A stretch of 22,503 bases of DNA from Chitinophagaceae bacterium (GCA_947472635.1 CANJDY010000009.1:1-22503); one strand, 5' to 3'. Shown: positions 7,433 through 15,959, counted from the first letter of the stretch. Numbers and translations are program-made. The notes: a model not told the origin generated them from the sequence alone.

Positions 7433-7915
7433 TCAATTGGGTGATTGGAGTTGGTTAAATTGTTTTAAATAATCGTATTGAAGATCTTCGTGTAAGGTCG
7501 CCATTACTTGCTCAATTTTTTTTAACTGAAATTGATATAGATTATTTAAAACAGTGCTTTTATTAATTGGGATGTCGTTTTTTATCAAAGTTTTACAAAA
7601 ATGAAGTAACAACTCTACTTCTACCTGCTTTGAACCGGTAAGCCGTATGAATTTCGCTGTAGTTCTTAATATCTTACGAAGCGTTTTTTTTACAAAGTAG
7701 ATATTGGAAAAGTTGATTGTTTCAAATTGAAGGTCCATTTCCTTCTTTACTTGCTGTAAGTAGGTTGCTTCGTCCTGTGCTTCAAAAAGTAAATAGGTCA
7801 GTAATTCTTTATTTTCTTTCTTAAATTTGGCTAACCGGATACATAGGTCAAGTAAAATGGTAGGATTAGTTACCGTTAATTCATGTTTAATTTCACTGAT
7901 TGTAGCTGATTTCAT
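7433..7915 (-). CDS. Conserved hypothetical protein, 160 aa, helical
   Basis: No enzyme motif or named domain is recognised. The protein is strongly helical and charged, with leucine-rich stretches: TILLDLCIRLAKFKKENKEL (about 19-38), a central VKKTLRKILRTTAKFIRLTG, and a C-terminal MATLHEDLQYDYLKQF. Segments such as LLDLCIRLAKFKKENKELLTYLLFEA look familiar from uncharacterised Bacteroidota proteins, but I cannot name the family. No signal peptide or membrane segment, so it is probably cytoplasmic. Downstream, ACBP begins after 62 nt with its own promoter. Upstream on the same strand lies the 42-aa membrane miniprotein ORF, 55 nt away. Confidence 0.8.
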   Translation of the reverse strand: MKSATISEIKHELTVTNPTILLDLCIRLAKFKKENKELLTYLLFEAQDEATYLQQVKKEMDLQFETINFSNIYFVKKTLRKILRTTAKFIRLTGSKQVEVELLLHFCKTLIKNDIPINKSTVLNNLYQFQLKKIEQVMATLHEDLQYDYLKQFNQLQSPN

Positions 7916-7952
7916 TCTGCTAAAATAAACATTTTGTAAGTGAGTTGTCGAG

Positions 7953-7960
7953 CAAAATTA
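7953..7960 (-). promoter_or_regulatory. Candidate -7 box (TAATTTTG) for the 160-aa gene
   Basis: TAnnTTTG match on the minus strand, 38 bp before the ATG at 7915. No TTG at -33. It lies between the miniprotein stop and the 160-aa gene, so that gene could be transcribed separately. Confidence 0.35.
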
Positions 7961-7970
7961 GATTAGTAAA

Positions 7971-8099
7971 TTACTGTTTAATGGGATCTGGCAGTTCCAG
8001 GGAAATTGCTAGAAAAACAAAAATGATTAAAACCAATATTTCGACCCAAAAGGATGCCTTTGTTCGGTTCCCTTTATTAGAATTGGTTATTTTAATCAT
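7971..8099 (-). CDS. Candidate 42-aa single-pass membrane miniprotein
   Basis: An ATG at 8099-8097 opens a 42-codon frame ending in TAA (7973-7971). The product has a basic N-terminus (residues 1-15, five Lys/Arg with SNKGNRTK), one hydrophobic helix of about 18 residues (VEILVLIIFVFLAISLEL, 19-36) and a short tail DPIKQ. The positive-inside rule predicts N-in. This is a typical small membrane protein layout, and the frame fills most of the gap between two genes. I do not recognise a family. It lies 55 nt upstream of the 160-aa gene on the same strand and could share a transcript. Evidence is composition and position only. Confidence 0.45.
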   Translation of the reverse strand: MIKITNSNKGNRTKASFWVEILVLIIFVFLAISLELPDPIKQ

Positions 8100-8156
8100 T
8101 GGATTAAACTAGTTCTACATTGTAATTAGTTTTACCTTACACAATAAAATTTTTCA

Positions 8157-8714
8157 ATGAAAAAATATATCTTTTTTCTTTTGCTGCTTTTAGTAAGCAA
8201 TTATAGCGGTAAAGCACAGTTTTACAAATCACTTTTAACCTCCAGCGAATTTTCTGATTCCCTATCAAAAATTGTAATGGATTATAAAAGTAATTTCAAC
8301 AAAATTCAAGGCATTGAAATGACTACACAACCAGAAATGAAGGTCTTTCAATCAAAAACAAGTTTGCCAGGTGCTGTCCATTGTTCAATTTTTCGCTACC
8401 ATTCTCTAAAAGACACCTCTGCTAGCTGGCAAGCAATTTTCTACGATGGCGAAAGTTATGAAGCTGCTTTTAAAATTTATAAGGAAACTTATAATCTGTT
8501 AAAAAGAAGTAAAATGAAAAATGATGACAAAAGCGTTGTGACTTTTATTGGAAATTTTGGTAAACCGAAAGAATCTGTTCGGTTCACCTCGAGTTCATTA
8601 CAGTTGAACTCGGATGAAAGGATTTATCGAAATTTCTTTGCACAACTTGAATTGACATCAACCTATGATGGATGGGAAGTTCAGTTAAATCTAATTGAAA
8701 AAATAATAAATTAA
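8157..8714 (+). CDS. Secreted hypothetical protein, 185 aa
   Basis: I cannot assign a function. Residues 1-20 are a clear Sec signal peptide (MKKYIFFLLLLLVSNYSGKA, then Q), so the mature protein of about 165 aa is periplasmic or surface-located. It alternates helical segments (SDSLSKIVMDYKSNFNKIQG; EAAFKIYKETYNLLKRSKM) with strands (SLPGAVHCSIFRYHS, SWQAIFYDGESYE, WEVQLNLIEKI), suggesting a compact alpha/beta fold. It has a single Cys and no metal or nucleotide motif. The gene is monocistronic on the plus strand and convergent with lptD; a hairpin lies just past its stop (8734-8756). Confidence 0.8.
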   Translation: MKKYIFFLLLLLVSNYSGKAQFYKSLLTSSEFSDSLSKIVMDYKSNFNKIQGIEMTTQPEMKVFQSKTSLPGAVHCSIFRYHSLKDTSASWQAIFYDGESYEAAFKIYKETYNLLKRSKMKNDDKSVVTFIGNFGKPKESVRFTSSSLQLNSDERIYRNFFAQLELTSTYDGWEVQLNLIEKIIN

Positions 8715-8733
8715 ACCCTGTAACTAAAAGAAT

Positions 8734-8756
8734 ATCAATCACCCAGTGTGATTGAT
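8734..8756. terminator. Hairpin between convergent genes, probable transcript end
   Basis: Perfect 9-bp inverted repeat ATCAATCAC / GTGATTGAT around the loop CCAGT, 20 nt after the stop of the secreted protein and 42 nt after that of lptD. On the minus strand it is followed by a short T-rich stretch (TATTCTTTT); on the plus strand there is no T-run, so it is not a classical terminator in that direction. Confidence 0.5.
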
Positions 8757-8797
8757 GAGTGGTTATAGTGTTTAGAAGATACAATAAGGGGTGCAAG

Positions 8798-11575
8798 TTA
8801 TAAATCGTAAAAATACCTTGTACGGTTTACTTTAATATCTCTAAGCAGACTAGATTTTGGACTAATAGTGATATTGAAGAATCTATAGCGACCAACTGGG
8901 GATACATTAACGGCCATTTGCCAACAATGCATTTCACGTGCTATTGATACAGAGATAGTTCCTAGTTCCTTTTGAGAAATATTGTAAAAACCGTTAACGC
9001 CCAATTGCCATTTAGGTGTTAGATTCAACGTGCTATTCCAATTCATATCTTGAAAAATATTGGTAGTAAAACCACTGTAATCTGGTTTTCTATCCCTTTG
9101 AAAACGCAGGGAGTAGGAGAAGCTAACTGACCATGGTATAGAAAAATCTGCAAATTCTGCAGGATTATTGCTTACATAAGCTGCTTCCGTTTGATACTCA
9201 TCCAAGGGCATACCTGTATTTGGATTATAGGGCTGCCCTATCGGATTGGTTGTATTTTTCTTTTTATTTTTATCCCCTCCCTGAAACTGACTGGACATAG
9301 AAATATTTCCACCAATAAATCGACCCAGAGAGGCTACTTTTTGTTTCCATATCAATTGATTGATTCTGTCTCCCCTCTCATTTACCTGATATGGATCCAA
9401 CGTAGCATTAGCAGTAATGCTTATTTTATCAAATAAATTACTCCTAGCCCCTACATTAAAAACACTTAATTGAAAAGAGTCTGCAAGGAAATTATAACTT
9501 CCCCCTAAACTTAATCCGTCAATCAAACTTACTTTTTTAACAGCATCTGCAGCAGTATCCTTTTTATCACGAACTTTCATTTGGACATTGTTATCTATAT
9601 TAAAACTCAATCCACCGAATTTACCTTCTCCAAACCCACCATAAATACTATTGTCAAACACATTGAAACGACCTGTATGTCCAGCCGTATCCAGTTGGCT
9701 AGTATAAAAATATTTACCATTCATATTTGGTTTGTAATTGGCGCTTATTGAGGGCCGAATTTCATGCCGAATCGCTTTGACTTTTGCGTTTTTACCAAAA
9801 GTAAAAGATCCAAAAATACGGGATGACATTCCTATACCAAAAGACATATCCCTTGCTGTAAAAAAACTTTTATTGATGGAAGTGTCGACTTTGTGGGTGG
9901 AACTATTCCAGCTTCTTATGAATTTTTGCTGATACCACTTTTCGATGTAAGAAACACTGGGTGAAATCTGAAATGCACCAAATTGAGGAAGAGAAAGCGT
10001 TATAGGAACATTGTGGGTCCCCCCCCATTGAAGATTATTGAAAATTTGTTTGCCAATATTTAATTTACTAACGGATGTATCATCCGAAAAATAGGTAAGG
10101 CTTTTTACGTTTGAATTCAATGCTATCCCAATATTTTCGTACCAACTATAAGTACCAATTACTTCTTTTCTTCGCAGTGGATAAAGTGTATTTAGATTAA
10201 AACTTACATCTGGCAAGGTTACATTTATGATTTTCAGGTTGGTATTTTGGGAGTGATTGGCATTAATGGAAATATTAAAGGGTTTGTCTTTCCATACTTT
10301 TGCATAGGCAATACTAGAACTAAGCTGGTTGCTGAAATTCCTAGTTGGGTTATTGGGTACCTGAGAATTAAATTTACTACTACCGGCATTCACATTAGCA
10401 TTAAAAGATACTCCAGGACGTGATTTGGTGTCAAGGCTATGACTCCATCTGATATTAAATGATTTGCTGGTTGAATAATCGGGATCACCCTTGAAATTTG
10501 TTTTAAACCGCTGATAATCGAATGAAAGATTCCCTTGTTGATGATACCTCCTATAATATCTCGGACTAACATTAAAAGAATATCCTCCATAAGAGTAAAT
10601 GGTACCTCTTGTGGTGACATCCCAATTGTCATTAATTACCCTGTAATAACCGAGCCCTTCGAGCGATAATCCAAATTGTTCATTGGTATTAAAAGCGGGA
10701 GCAAGCAAACCCGAATGCCTACCCTGTGAAATAGGATATAAACCAAAAGGTAGGATGATTGGTACAGGAACCCCTTCAAACTCAGGGTGAACTGGTCCGG
10801 TAACAGCAAATTTCTTACTGATGAATTTTATTTTTTTACTTACAAAAGCGAAATGGGGGGTGTCTAAATTACAAGTAGTAAATCGTGCTTTGTAGGCAAA
10901 AAAAGAGGTAGCATCTACTTTTTTAATTTTTACTGCATAAATAAACATCTCATCTTGCTTGGTATATGTTCCTTTAGTAAGCCCCTTGCCCGTTTTCATG
11001 TTAAATGCAATGGTGTCACTCACCGTTTTTAAGTCACCTTGGTTGAACATTGGATAAGAAATCACCTTACCAGCAGTATCTTTTTTTAAAAAGGCAGTTA
11101 CCATATTAGTTCGTTGATCAAATTCAATTCCCGGTGCTTTAAGTTCATTATCTGAAAATTTTACGGTTGATTCTTTTCCATATAATAAAATTTTCTTGCT
11201 AGGTACATCAAAAATCATGGAATCGTCAGCTTGATAAGCTACGGGGGCATCTAATGAATCTTTGGATGATCTAATGTTAAAGGTGTCTACCAATAAACTA
11301 GTTACTGTATCCATCCCTTTTGTACTATCCCGCCGATTTAATGGAATGGTATCTGAATGGGGTGTAATTCCATTATTTTTTGTCTTAAATTGCTTTTGAA
11401 GTCTAGTTGGGACCGTGTCAGAAGTTAAAATTTTGTAAAACTCGTTAAATGAAGGCATATTAGCAGTACTACCGATCGTTTGACTAATGAACAGAGCCAA
11501 CATGACGGATGCTAAAATGTATTTTGCCTTACCTTTGTTATAGTTGTTCATTGCAGTTAAGGCAAAATTAATCAT
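8798..11575 (-). CDS. lptD: LptD-family outer-membrane LPS assembly protein
   Basis: A 925-aa protein (917 if the ATG at 11551 is used; that start gives the more typical basic signal peptide). The order is signal peptide, a low-complexity Thr/Asp/Ser linker (about 50-115), an OstA-type beta-jellyroll (about 112-270: DDSMIFDVPSKKILLYGKEST and following), then a large beta-barrel to the C-terminus. The linker between jellyroll and barrel carries signatures that align by eye with proteobacterial LptD: RFTTCNLD (C235), PVPIILPFGLYPIS and RHSGLLAP. LptD inserts lipopolysaccharide into the outer leaflet with an LptE partner; no LptE is seen here. Only two cysteines exist, C235 and C884 (MHCWQM). 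It is divergent from the amidase, with a 65-nt gap holding both promoters. Confidence 0.92.
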   Translation of the reverse strand: MINFALTAMNNYNKGKAKYILASVMLALFISQTIGSTANMPSFNEFYKILTSDTVPTRLQKQFKTKNNGITPHSDTIPLNRRDSTKGMDTVTSLLVDTFNIRSSKDSLDAPVAYQADDSMIFDVPSKKILLYGKESTVKFSDNELKAPGIEFDQRTNMVTAFLKKDTAGKVISYPMFNQGDLKTVSDTIAFNMKTGKGLTKGTYTKQDEMFIYAVKIKKVDATSFFAYKARFTTCNLDTPHFAFVSKKIKFISKKFAVTGPVHPEFEGVPVPIILPFGLYPISQGRHSGLLAPAFNTNEQFGLSLEGLGYYRVINDNWDVTTRGTIYSYGGYSFNVSPRYYRRYHQQGNLSFDYQRFKTNFKGDPDYSTSKSFNIRWSHSLDTKSRPGVSFNANVNAGSSKFNSQVPNNPTRNFSNQLSSSIAYAKVWKDKPFNISINANHSQNTNLKIINVTLPDVSFNLNTLYPLRRKEVIGTYSWYENIGIALNSNVKSLTYFSDDTSVSKLNIGKQIFNNLQWGGTHNVPITLSLPQFGAFQISPSVSYIEKWYQQKFIRSWNSSTHKVDTSINKSFFTARDMSFGIGMSSRIFGSFTFGKNAKVKAIRHEIRPSISANYKPNMNGKYFYTSQLDTAGHTGRFNVFDNSIYGGFGEGKFGGLSFNIDNNVQMKVRDKKDTAADAVKKVSLIDGLSLGGSYNFLADSFQLSVFNVGARSNLFDKISITANATLDPYQVNERGDRINQLIWKQKVASLGRFIGGNISMSSQFQGGDKNKKKNTTNPIGQPYNPNTGMPLDEYQTEAAYVSNNPAEFADFSIPWSVSFSYSLRFQRDRKPDYSGFTTNIFQDMNWNSTLNLTPKWQLGVNGFYNISQKELGTISVSIAREMHCWQMAVNVSPVGRYRFFNITISPKSSLLRDIKVNRTRYFYDL

Positions 11576-11640
11576 ATTACATAGAACTATGTGTGTAGAA
11601 TCACTTATAATTGCTAACCACCTATAAAACCAGATTTCAA

Positions 11641-12651
11641 ATGTTAACTAATAAATTCATATTATTTATTTTAATATCTATTCTTGTTTTTTCATTGTCT
11701 GTCCAAGCTCAATCACCTAAACTGCTTAAAACAATCATTGTGGACGCTGGTCATGGTGGATCAGATAATGGAGCTGTAGGCGAATATGAAGGTTCTCTTC
11801 GCTCAAAGGAAAAAGATGTCACCCTTGCTATTTCTAAAAAATTGGTAGCAGTATTACTGAAGGAATTACCTGATGTAAACACTATTCCTACCCGAACGAC
11901 CGATATTTATCAAAATGTTAATGAAAAAGCCAGAATTGCCAATCAGTACCATGGTGACCTTTTTATTTGTATTCATGCAGATTCAGGTCCTTTAAAATCT
12001 GCTAGAAGACAAATTGGTACCCACCAGGTTACGCGTTACAAAGTAACTTACACTGGTAAAGGAAGGAAAAAAAAGAAAAAAAGAACTCCTTATGAAGTGG
12101 AAGAACCCCTATATCAATATTACAAATTGCCGCTACAACGGGCAGGCACGAGTGTTTGGATTTTTGCTTCTCACAAAACTAGCGATAAACTAAAGGCCAT
12201 TATAGATAACGAAGATGAATTTAATATTGAAGCGGAGGATTCACTCAGTAACAATGTTGATTTTAATAGCCCTGAAATGAAGCCAATTGTAGCCATTTAT
12301 GCCAAAAGGTTTCAACTAAAAAGTATCAATATCGGCATGCTGGTAGAAGATGAAATAGCTAAAACTGGCAGGAAGTCGCTAGGTTTAAACCAGCGCCAAG
12401 TAGGTATCCGAGTGCTACAATCCACTAATATGCCAGCTATTTTGATTGAAACGGGATTTATAAACAATGAGGAGGATGAACGCTATATCAATAGTGAAGA
12501 AGGCCAGCAGGAACTTGCAGAAAGTATTACCGAAGCAGTTAAACGTTATAAAAGTATAGTTGAAACTGGGAATAAGGTGGCTAATCCGGTTGTACAAAAA
12601 ATTGATGGCAATCAGGATAATCATCAGCAAAATACTTCGGCTATCAAATAA
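11641..12651 (+). CDS. N-acetylmuramoyl-L-alanine amidase (Amidase_3), exported
   Basis: A 336-aa zinc amidase that cuts the bond between MurNAc and L-Ala in peptidoglycan. Signal peptide at 1-23 (ends VQA, then QS). Zinc ligands are visible: His38 in DAGHGG, Glu57 in SKEKDV and His112 in CIHAD. The catalytic Glu is E270 in ILIETGFINNEED. Compared with the compact AmiC-type domain there is an insertion between the second and last motifs (about 115-215), including the basic run GRKKKKKR (141-148) and the acidic segment around EDEFNIEAED. The C-terminal 35 residues are Asn/Gln-rich. I choose the ATG at 11641; a TTG at 11611 would only add 10 residues before the signal peptide. It starts the envelope gene run amidase, MCE, OstA and is divergent from lptD. 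Confidence 0.93.
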   Translation: MLTNKFILFILISILVFSLSVQAQSPKLLKTIIVDAGHGGSDNGAVGEYEGSLRSKEKDVTLAISKKLVAVLLKELPDVNTIPTRTTDIYQNVNEKARIANQYHGDLFICIHADSGPLKSARRQIGTHQVTRYKVTYTGKGRKKKKKRTPYEVEEPLYQYYKLPLQRAGTSVWIFASHKTSDKLKAIIDNEDEFNIEAEDSLSNNVDFNSPEMKPIVAIYAKRFQLKSINIGMLVEDEIAKTGRKSLGLNQRQVGIRVLQSTNMPAILIETGFINNEEDERYINSEEGQQELAESITEAVKRYKSIVETGNKVANPVVQKIDGNQDNHQQNTSAIK

Positions 12652-12765
12652 TGTCTAGAAGAATCTTTGTTATTTCCCTTTAATTTAAAGCCTATTAGCT
12701 TATAGCATTGAAAGCCGGGAAATCTTCAACAGAGTAAATGGAAGCCTTACCAGTAAATAAATCTG

Positions 12766-12773
12766 TATTTTTG
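12766..12773 (+). promoter_or_regulatory. Candidate -7 box (TATTTTTG) upstream of the MCE gene
   Basis: TAnnTTTG match 26 bp before the ATG at 12799, in the 147-nt gap after the amidase. It suggests the MCE gene has its own promoter, although no TTG is seen at -33. Confidence 0.4.
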
Positions 12774-12798
12774 TATATATAATAATTCTTATTCCAAC

Positions 12799-13812
12799 AT
12801 GAAGATTTCGGATGAAACAAAAGTAGGCTCACTGACTGCGATCTCTATCGTATTACTTATTTTAGGATTTAATTTTTTAAAGGGCAGGGACCTAACGGTT
12901 AAATCTATGCGTTTTTATGCAATTTTTGAAAATATTCAGGGACTTGCTTCAAGTAATGCCGTTGTGATTAATGGCAAACAGGTGGGCACGGTATACAATA
13001 CAGATGGTGGAAAGGATATGCGTAAAATTACCGTGGTGCTTACCATTAACCAAAGTGTAGATATTCCGGATAATTCAATAGCCCTAATTAATCCTTCTGT
13101 ACTTGGCACCACTTCAATAGAAATAAGATTAGGAAATAGCAACCGATTTAAAAATGATGGGGATACCTTAGCTACCATTGCCTCAAAAGGAATGTTAGAT
13201 GATGCATTTCAAAAGGTAGACCCAGTTTTACTGCAGGTGAAAAATGCTATAAAATCCCTTGATGCTGTTTTATTAACTGTTAATAATGTTTTTGACTCCA
13301 AAACTAAAAACAATATAAGGGGAGTTATGGAAAATTTGAATACCACAACTGCCTCGCTTGCTATTTCTTCAACTTCTCTTCAGGCTATCCTCAATACACA
13401 AACTGGTGCGTTGGCTAAAACATTGGAGAATGTTAGTGCCTTTACAGGAACCTTGAAAAATAATGACGCAAAAATAGACCAAACACTTACCAACTTAGAA
13501 ACCACTACCGCTAAATTTTCAAAATTAGATATTGAAAAAACACTAATTTCCATTAATGGCACCATCAACGAATTGAAAAATACTATTGGAAAAGTAAATA
13601 GCGATAAGGGGTCATTGGGTTTATTGATAAGTGATCCCAAGCTCTACAACAACCTGAGTGCAACCTCTAATAAATTAAATTTATTGCTGGATGATGTTAG
13701 GGTGCATCCAAAAAGATATATTAATATTTCCGTTTTTGGAAAAAAAGACAAAAATTTGCCACTTTCTATTCCCCTGCCCGATACGGTAAATGCTCCTTAT
13801 TCAAATCAGTAG
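12799..13812 (+). CDS. MCE/MlaD-family lipid-transport protein
   Basis: A 337-aa inner-membrane-anchored periplasmic protein. One transmembrane helix near the N-terminus (about 11-28, LTAISIVLLILGFNFLKG) is followed by an MCE domain at about 35-115 (FYAIFENIQGLASSNAVVINGKQVGTVY, then the strand IALINPSVLGTTSIEIRLG). The remainder is a long, mostly helical region with repeated Asn/Thr/Leu heptad-like stretches (about 125-300), as in MlaD/PqiB-type proteins that form tubes or rings for phospholipid movement between membranes. The usual ATPase and permease (MlaF/MlaE) are not in this window. The gene follows the amidase and precedes the OstA-like gene by 82 nt, placing it in an envelope-biogenesis run. 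Lipid transport is established for the family; the substrate here is inferred. Confidence 0.92.
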   Translation: MKISDETKVGSLTAISIVLLILGFNFLKGRDLTVKSMRFYAIFENIQGLASSNAVVINGKQVGTVYNTDGGKDMRKITVVLTINQSVDIPDNSIALINPSVLGTTSIEIRLGNSNRFKNDGDTLATIASKGMLDDAFQKVDPVLLQVKNAIKSLDAVLLTVNNVFDSKTKNNIRGVMENLNTTTASLAISSTSLQAILNTQTGALAKTLENVSAFTGTLKNNDAKIDQTLTNLETTTAKFSKLDIEKTLISINGTINELKNTIGKVNSDKGSLGLLISDPKLYNNLSATSNKLNLLLDDVRVHPKRYINISVFGKKDKNLPLSIPLPDTVNAPYSNQ

Positions 13813-13894
13813 CAAATGTTTTATTGTGTAGAAGTCTTTCGTTTCTTTTAAAAAGAGAAAATGTAAATAATACAACGTTCTTAAATAAACTGTA

Positions 13895-15799
13895 TTGAAA
13901 TTACCCATAAGTTTTAAAATTACTTTTTTATTATTGGTCATACTAAATGGCCATTTGCTAGTATTTGCTCAAAATACTAGCAGTACGTCTACATCAACAG
14001 ATACTACCAGGGAAATACAGATTATTCAGGGAAATAGCCTTCGAGAAAAAAAAGTAGACTCTATCACCAGTTTGCAAACTATTGCAGGTAATGTTATTTT
14101 AAAAGAAGGGCTAACTCTTTTTTACTGTGACAGTGCTACAATTAATAAGCTAACTAATATTATGGAGGCATTTGGCAATATTCACATAAACCAAAATGAC
14201 AGTATCCATACTTATTCTCAATATTTAAAATATTTAGGGAAAGATAGAATCGCCTTTTTAAAGAAGGATGTAAGGTTGACTGATAAAAAGGGCACATTGT
14301 ATACCCAAGAATTAGAATACAATCTTGCTACGAGTATTGGCAAGTACAAGAATGGTGGAAAGGTTATTAATGGTAAAACCATTCTTACCAGTTCAGAAGG
14401 GATTTATTATACAGATACAAAAGATGTTTATTTTAAAAAAAATGTCCATCTTATTGACCCTAAATATGATATACTCAATGACACCTTATTATATAATACA
14501 CAAACTCAAATAACTTCTTGGAATACACCTACAAAAATTAAAAGTAAAAATGGAGGCGATATCTATTCTTCTAACGGAACCTATGACTTGAAAAACGGAA
14601 AGGCATATTTTGGTAATCGTACTATAATAAAGGATAGTACCCGCACCTATGTAGCAGATAACAGTGCTTACGATGAAATAACAGGTATAGCACAGTTGGA
14701 AGGTAATGCTGTCATAAAGGACAGCGTCAATGGGTATTCGGTTTTGGGTAACCAAATTTACCTAGATAAAAATAACAATTCATTTTTAGCCACGCGCAAA
14801 CCAGTATTGATTTTCAAGGGTGAAGGTAATGACAGTACTTTTATTGCCGCTGACACGCTATTTTCAGGTATAGAACGAAGGGACAGTCTAGGCAATAAAA
14901 TCATAGTCTCTAGCGATACGTTAAAAAAGGATTCAATCATAAATGGCCAAAAATTCATTACAAATAAAAGTATCAGTACTCCCCCACTCATTCCACAAAA
15001 AATAGGTTTAACTGATAGTGCCCATATCATCACAGATAGTACTATTAGTGTATCAATAAATCCAAAACGAAATGGAAATGTACAAGATTCCAGTTCAACA
15101 AAAAAACTGGATAGTGTTGGCAATTTGAAATTGTCTATAGATAGTAGTAATCAAAATATAGTAGATATAGTTCCTCCTACACACAAAGATTCGATAAATT
15201 CAGGCAAGTTTAAAAGGATTGTAAAGGATACCGCTATTCGTTATTTTATTGCTTTCCACAATGTCAGAATCTTTAATGACTCCCTTCAATCTGTAGGAGA
15301 TAGCTTGTATTATTCATCTGAAGATTCTATTTTTCGACTCTTTAAAAACCCACTTGTTTTTAGCAGTAATTCTCAAATAGCAGGTGACACCATCTACATT
15401 TATACTAAAAATAAAAAAGCTGATCGACTATATGTTTTTGAAAATGGCATTGTTATCAATAAGTTGAATAACCGAATGTTTAACCAGATAGCAGGACGTA
15501 CTTTAAATGGCTATTTTAAGGAAGGCGAATTGGATTATATGAGGGCAAAAGGATCACCAGCCGAAAGCATATTTTATCCCCAGGATGATGACAGTGCCTA
15601 TATTGGAATGAACCGAAGTAAGGGTGACGTGATAGATGTTTATTTTATCAACAAAGAAGTTAATAAAGTTAAATTTATCAATAATGTAGATGGTACATTT
15701 TATCCCTTGCGTCAAATACCAGAAGGACAAAGACTCCTAAAAAACTTTTTGTGGCAAGATAAAAGAAGACCAAAAAATAAACTTGAATTGTTTGAATAA
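13895..15799 (+). CDS. OstA/LptA-like periplasmic protein, two OstA blocks
   Basis: A 634-aa exported protein. The signal peptide is residues 1-25 (ends VFA, then QN). A first OstA/LptA-like beta-strand region spans about 40-325, with repeated units of the form GNV-L-G-Y-C-DSA, AFGNIHINQNDSIHTYSQYL, LEYN and GIYYTDTKDVYFKKNVHL. Residues about 328-445 form a Ser/Asp/Lys-rich linker. A second OstA-like block covers about 450-600 (FHNVRIFNDSLQSVGDSLYY and following). LptA-type proteins bridge LPS across the periplasm to LptD. This protein is about three times longer than E. coli LptA and follows the common Bacteroidota form. The start is a TTG at 13895: an in-frame TAA at 13886-13888 blocks any upstream start and no ATG precedes the signal peptide. 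It ends the run amidase, MCE, OstA. Confidence 0.87.
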   Translation: MKLPISFKITFLLLVILNGHLLVFAQNTSSTSTSTDTTREIQIIQGNSLREKKVDSITSLQTIAGNVILKEGLTLFYCDSATINKLTNIMEAFGNIHINQNDSIHTYSQYLKYLGKDRIAFLKKDVRLTDKKGTLYTQELEYNLATSIGKYKNGGKVINGKTILTSSEGIYYTDTKDVYFKKNVHLIDPKYDILNDTLLYNTQTQITSWNTPTKIKSKNGGDIYSSNGTYDLKNGKAYFGNRTIIKDSTRTYVADNSAYDEITGIAQLEGNAVIKDSVNGYSVLGNQIYLDKNNNSFLATRKPVLIFKGEGNDSTFIAADTLFSGIERRDSLGNKIIVSSDTLKKDSIINGQKFITNKSISTPPLIPQKIGLTDSAHIITDSTISVSINPKRNGNVQDSSSTKKLDSVGNLKLSIDSSNQNIVDIVPPTHKDSINSGKFKRIVKDTAIRYFIAFHNVRIFNDSLQSVGDSLYYSSEDSIFRLFKNPLVFSSNSQIAGDTIYIYTKNKKADRLYVFENGIVINKLNNRMFNQIAGRTLNGYFKEGELDYMRAKGSPAESIFYPQDDDSAYIGMNRSKGDVIDVYFINKEVNKVKFINNVDGTFYPLRQIPEGQRLLKNFLWQDKRRPKNKLELFE

Positions 15800-15802
15800 T
15801 GT

Positions 15803-15822
15803 AACTATTTGTATTGATAGTT
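15803..15822 (+). other. Weak hairpin after the OstA-like gene
   Basis: AACTAT (15803-15808) and ATAGTT (15817-15822) form a 6-bp stem around an 8-nt loop just after the stop codon. A T-run appears only about 25 nt later, so terminator function is uncertain. Confidence 0.3.
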
Positions 15823-15959
15823 GGCAAACCCTCATTATTTTAAAAAATTATTTTTTTTTTCATTTCAATTCAGCATTTACTTTTCTTATAAAATTTACCA
15901 TCCCCTATCCTTTGTAGAAATAGTAGCACCTAACCATTTACTTTTTGTAAATTTAAGTT

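Noticed and set aside
12936..13640. Minus-strand open frames inside the MCE gene
   Set aside because: Shadows of a strongly supported coding region; their translations have no recognisable features.
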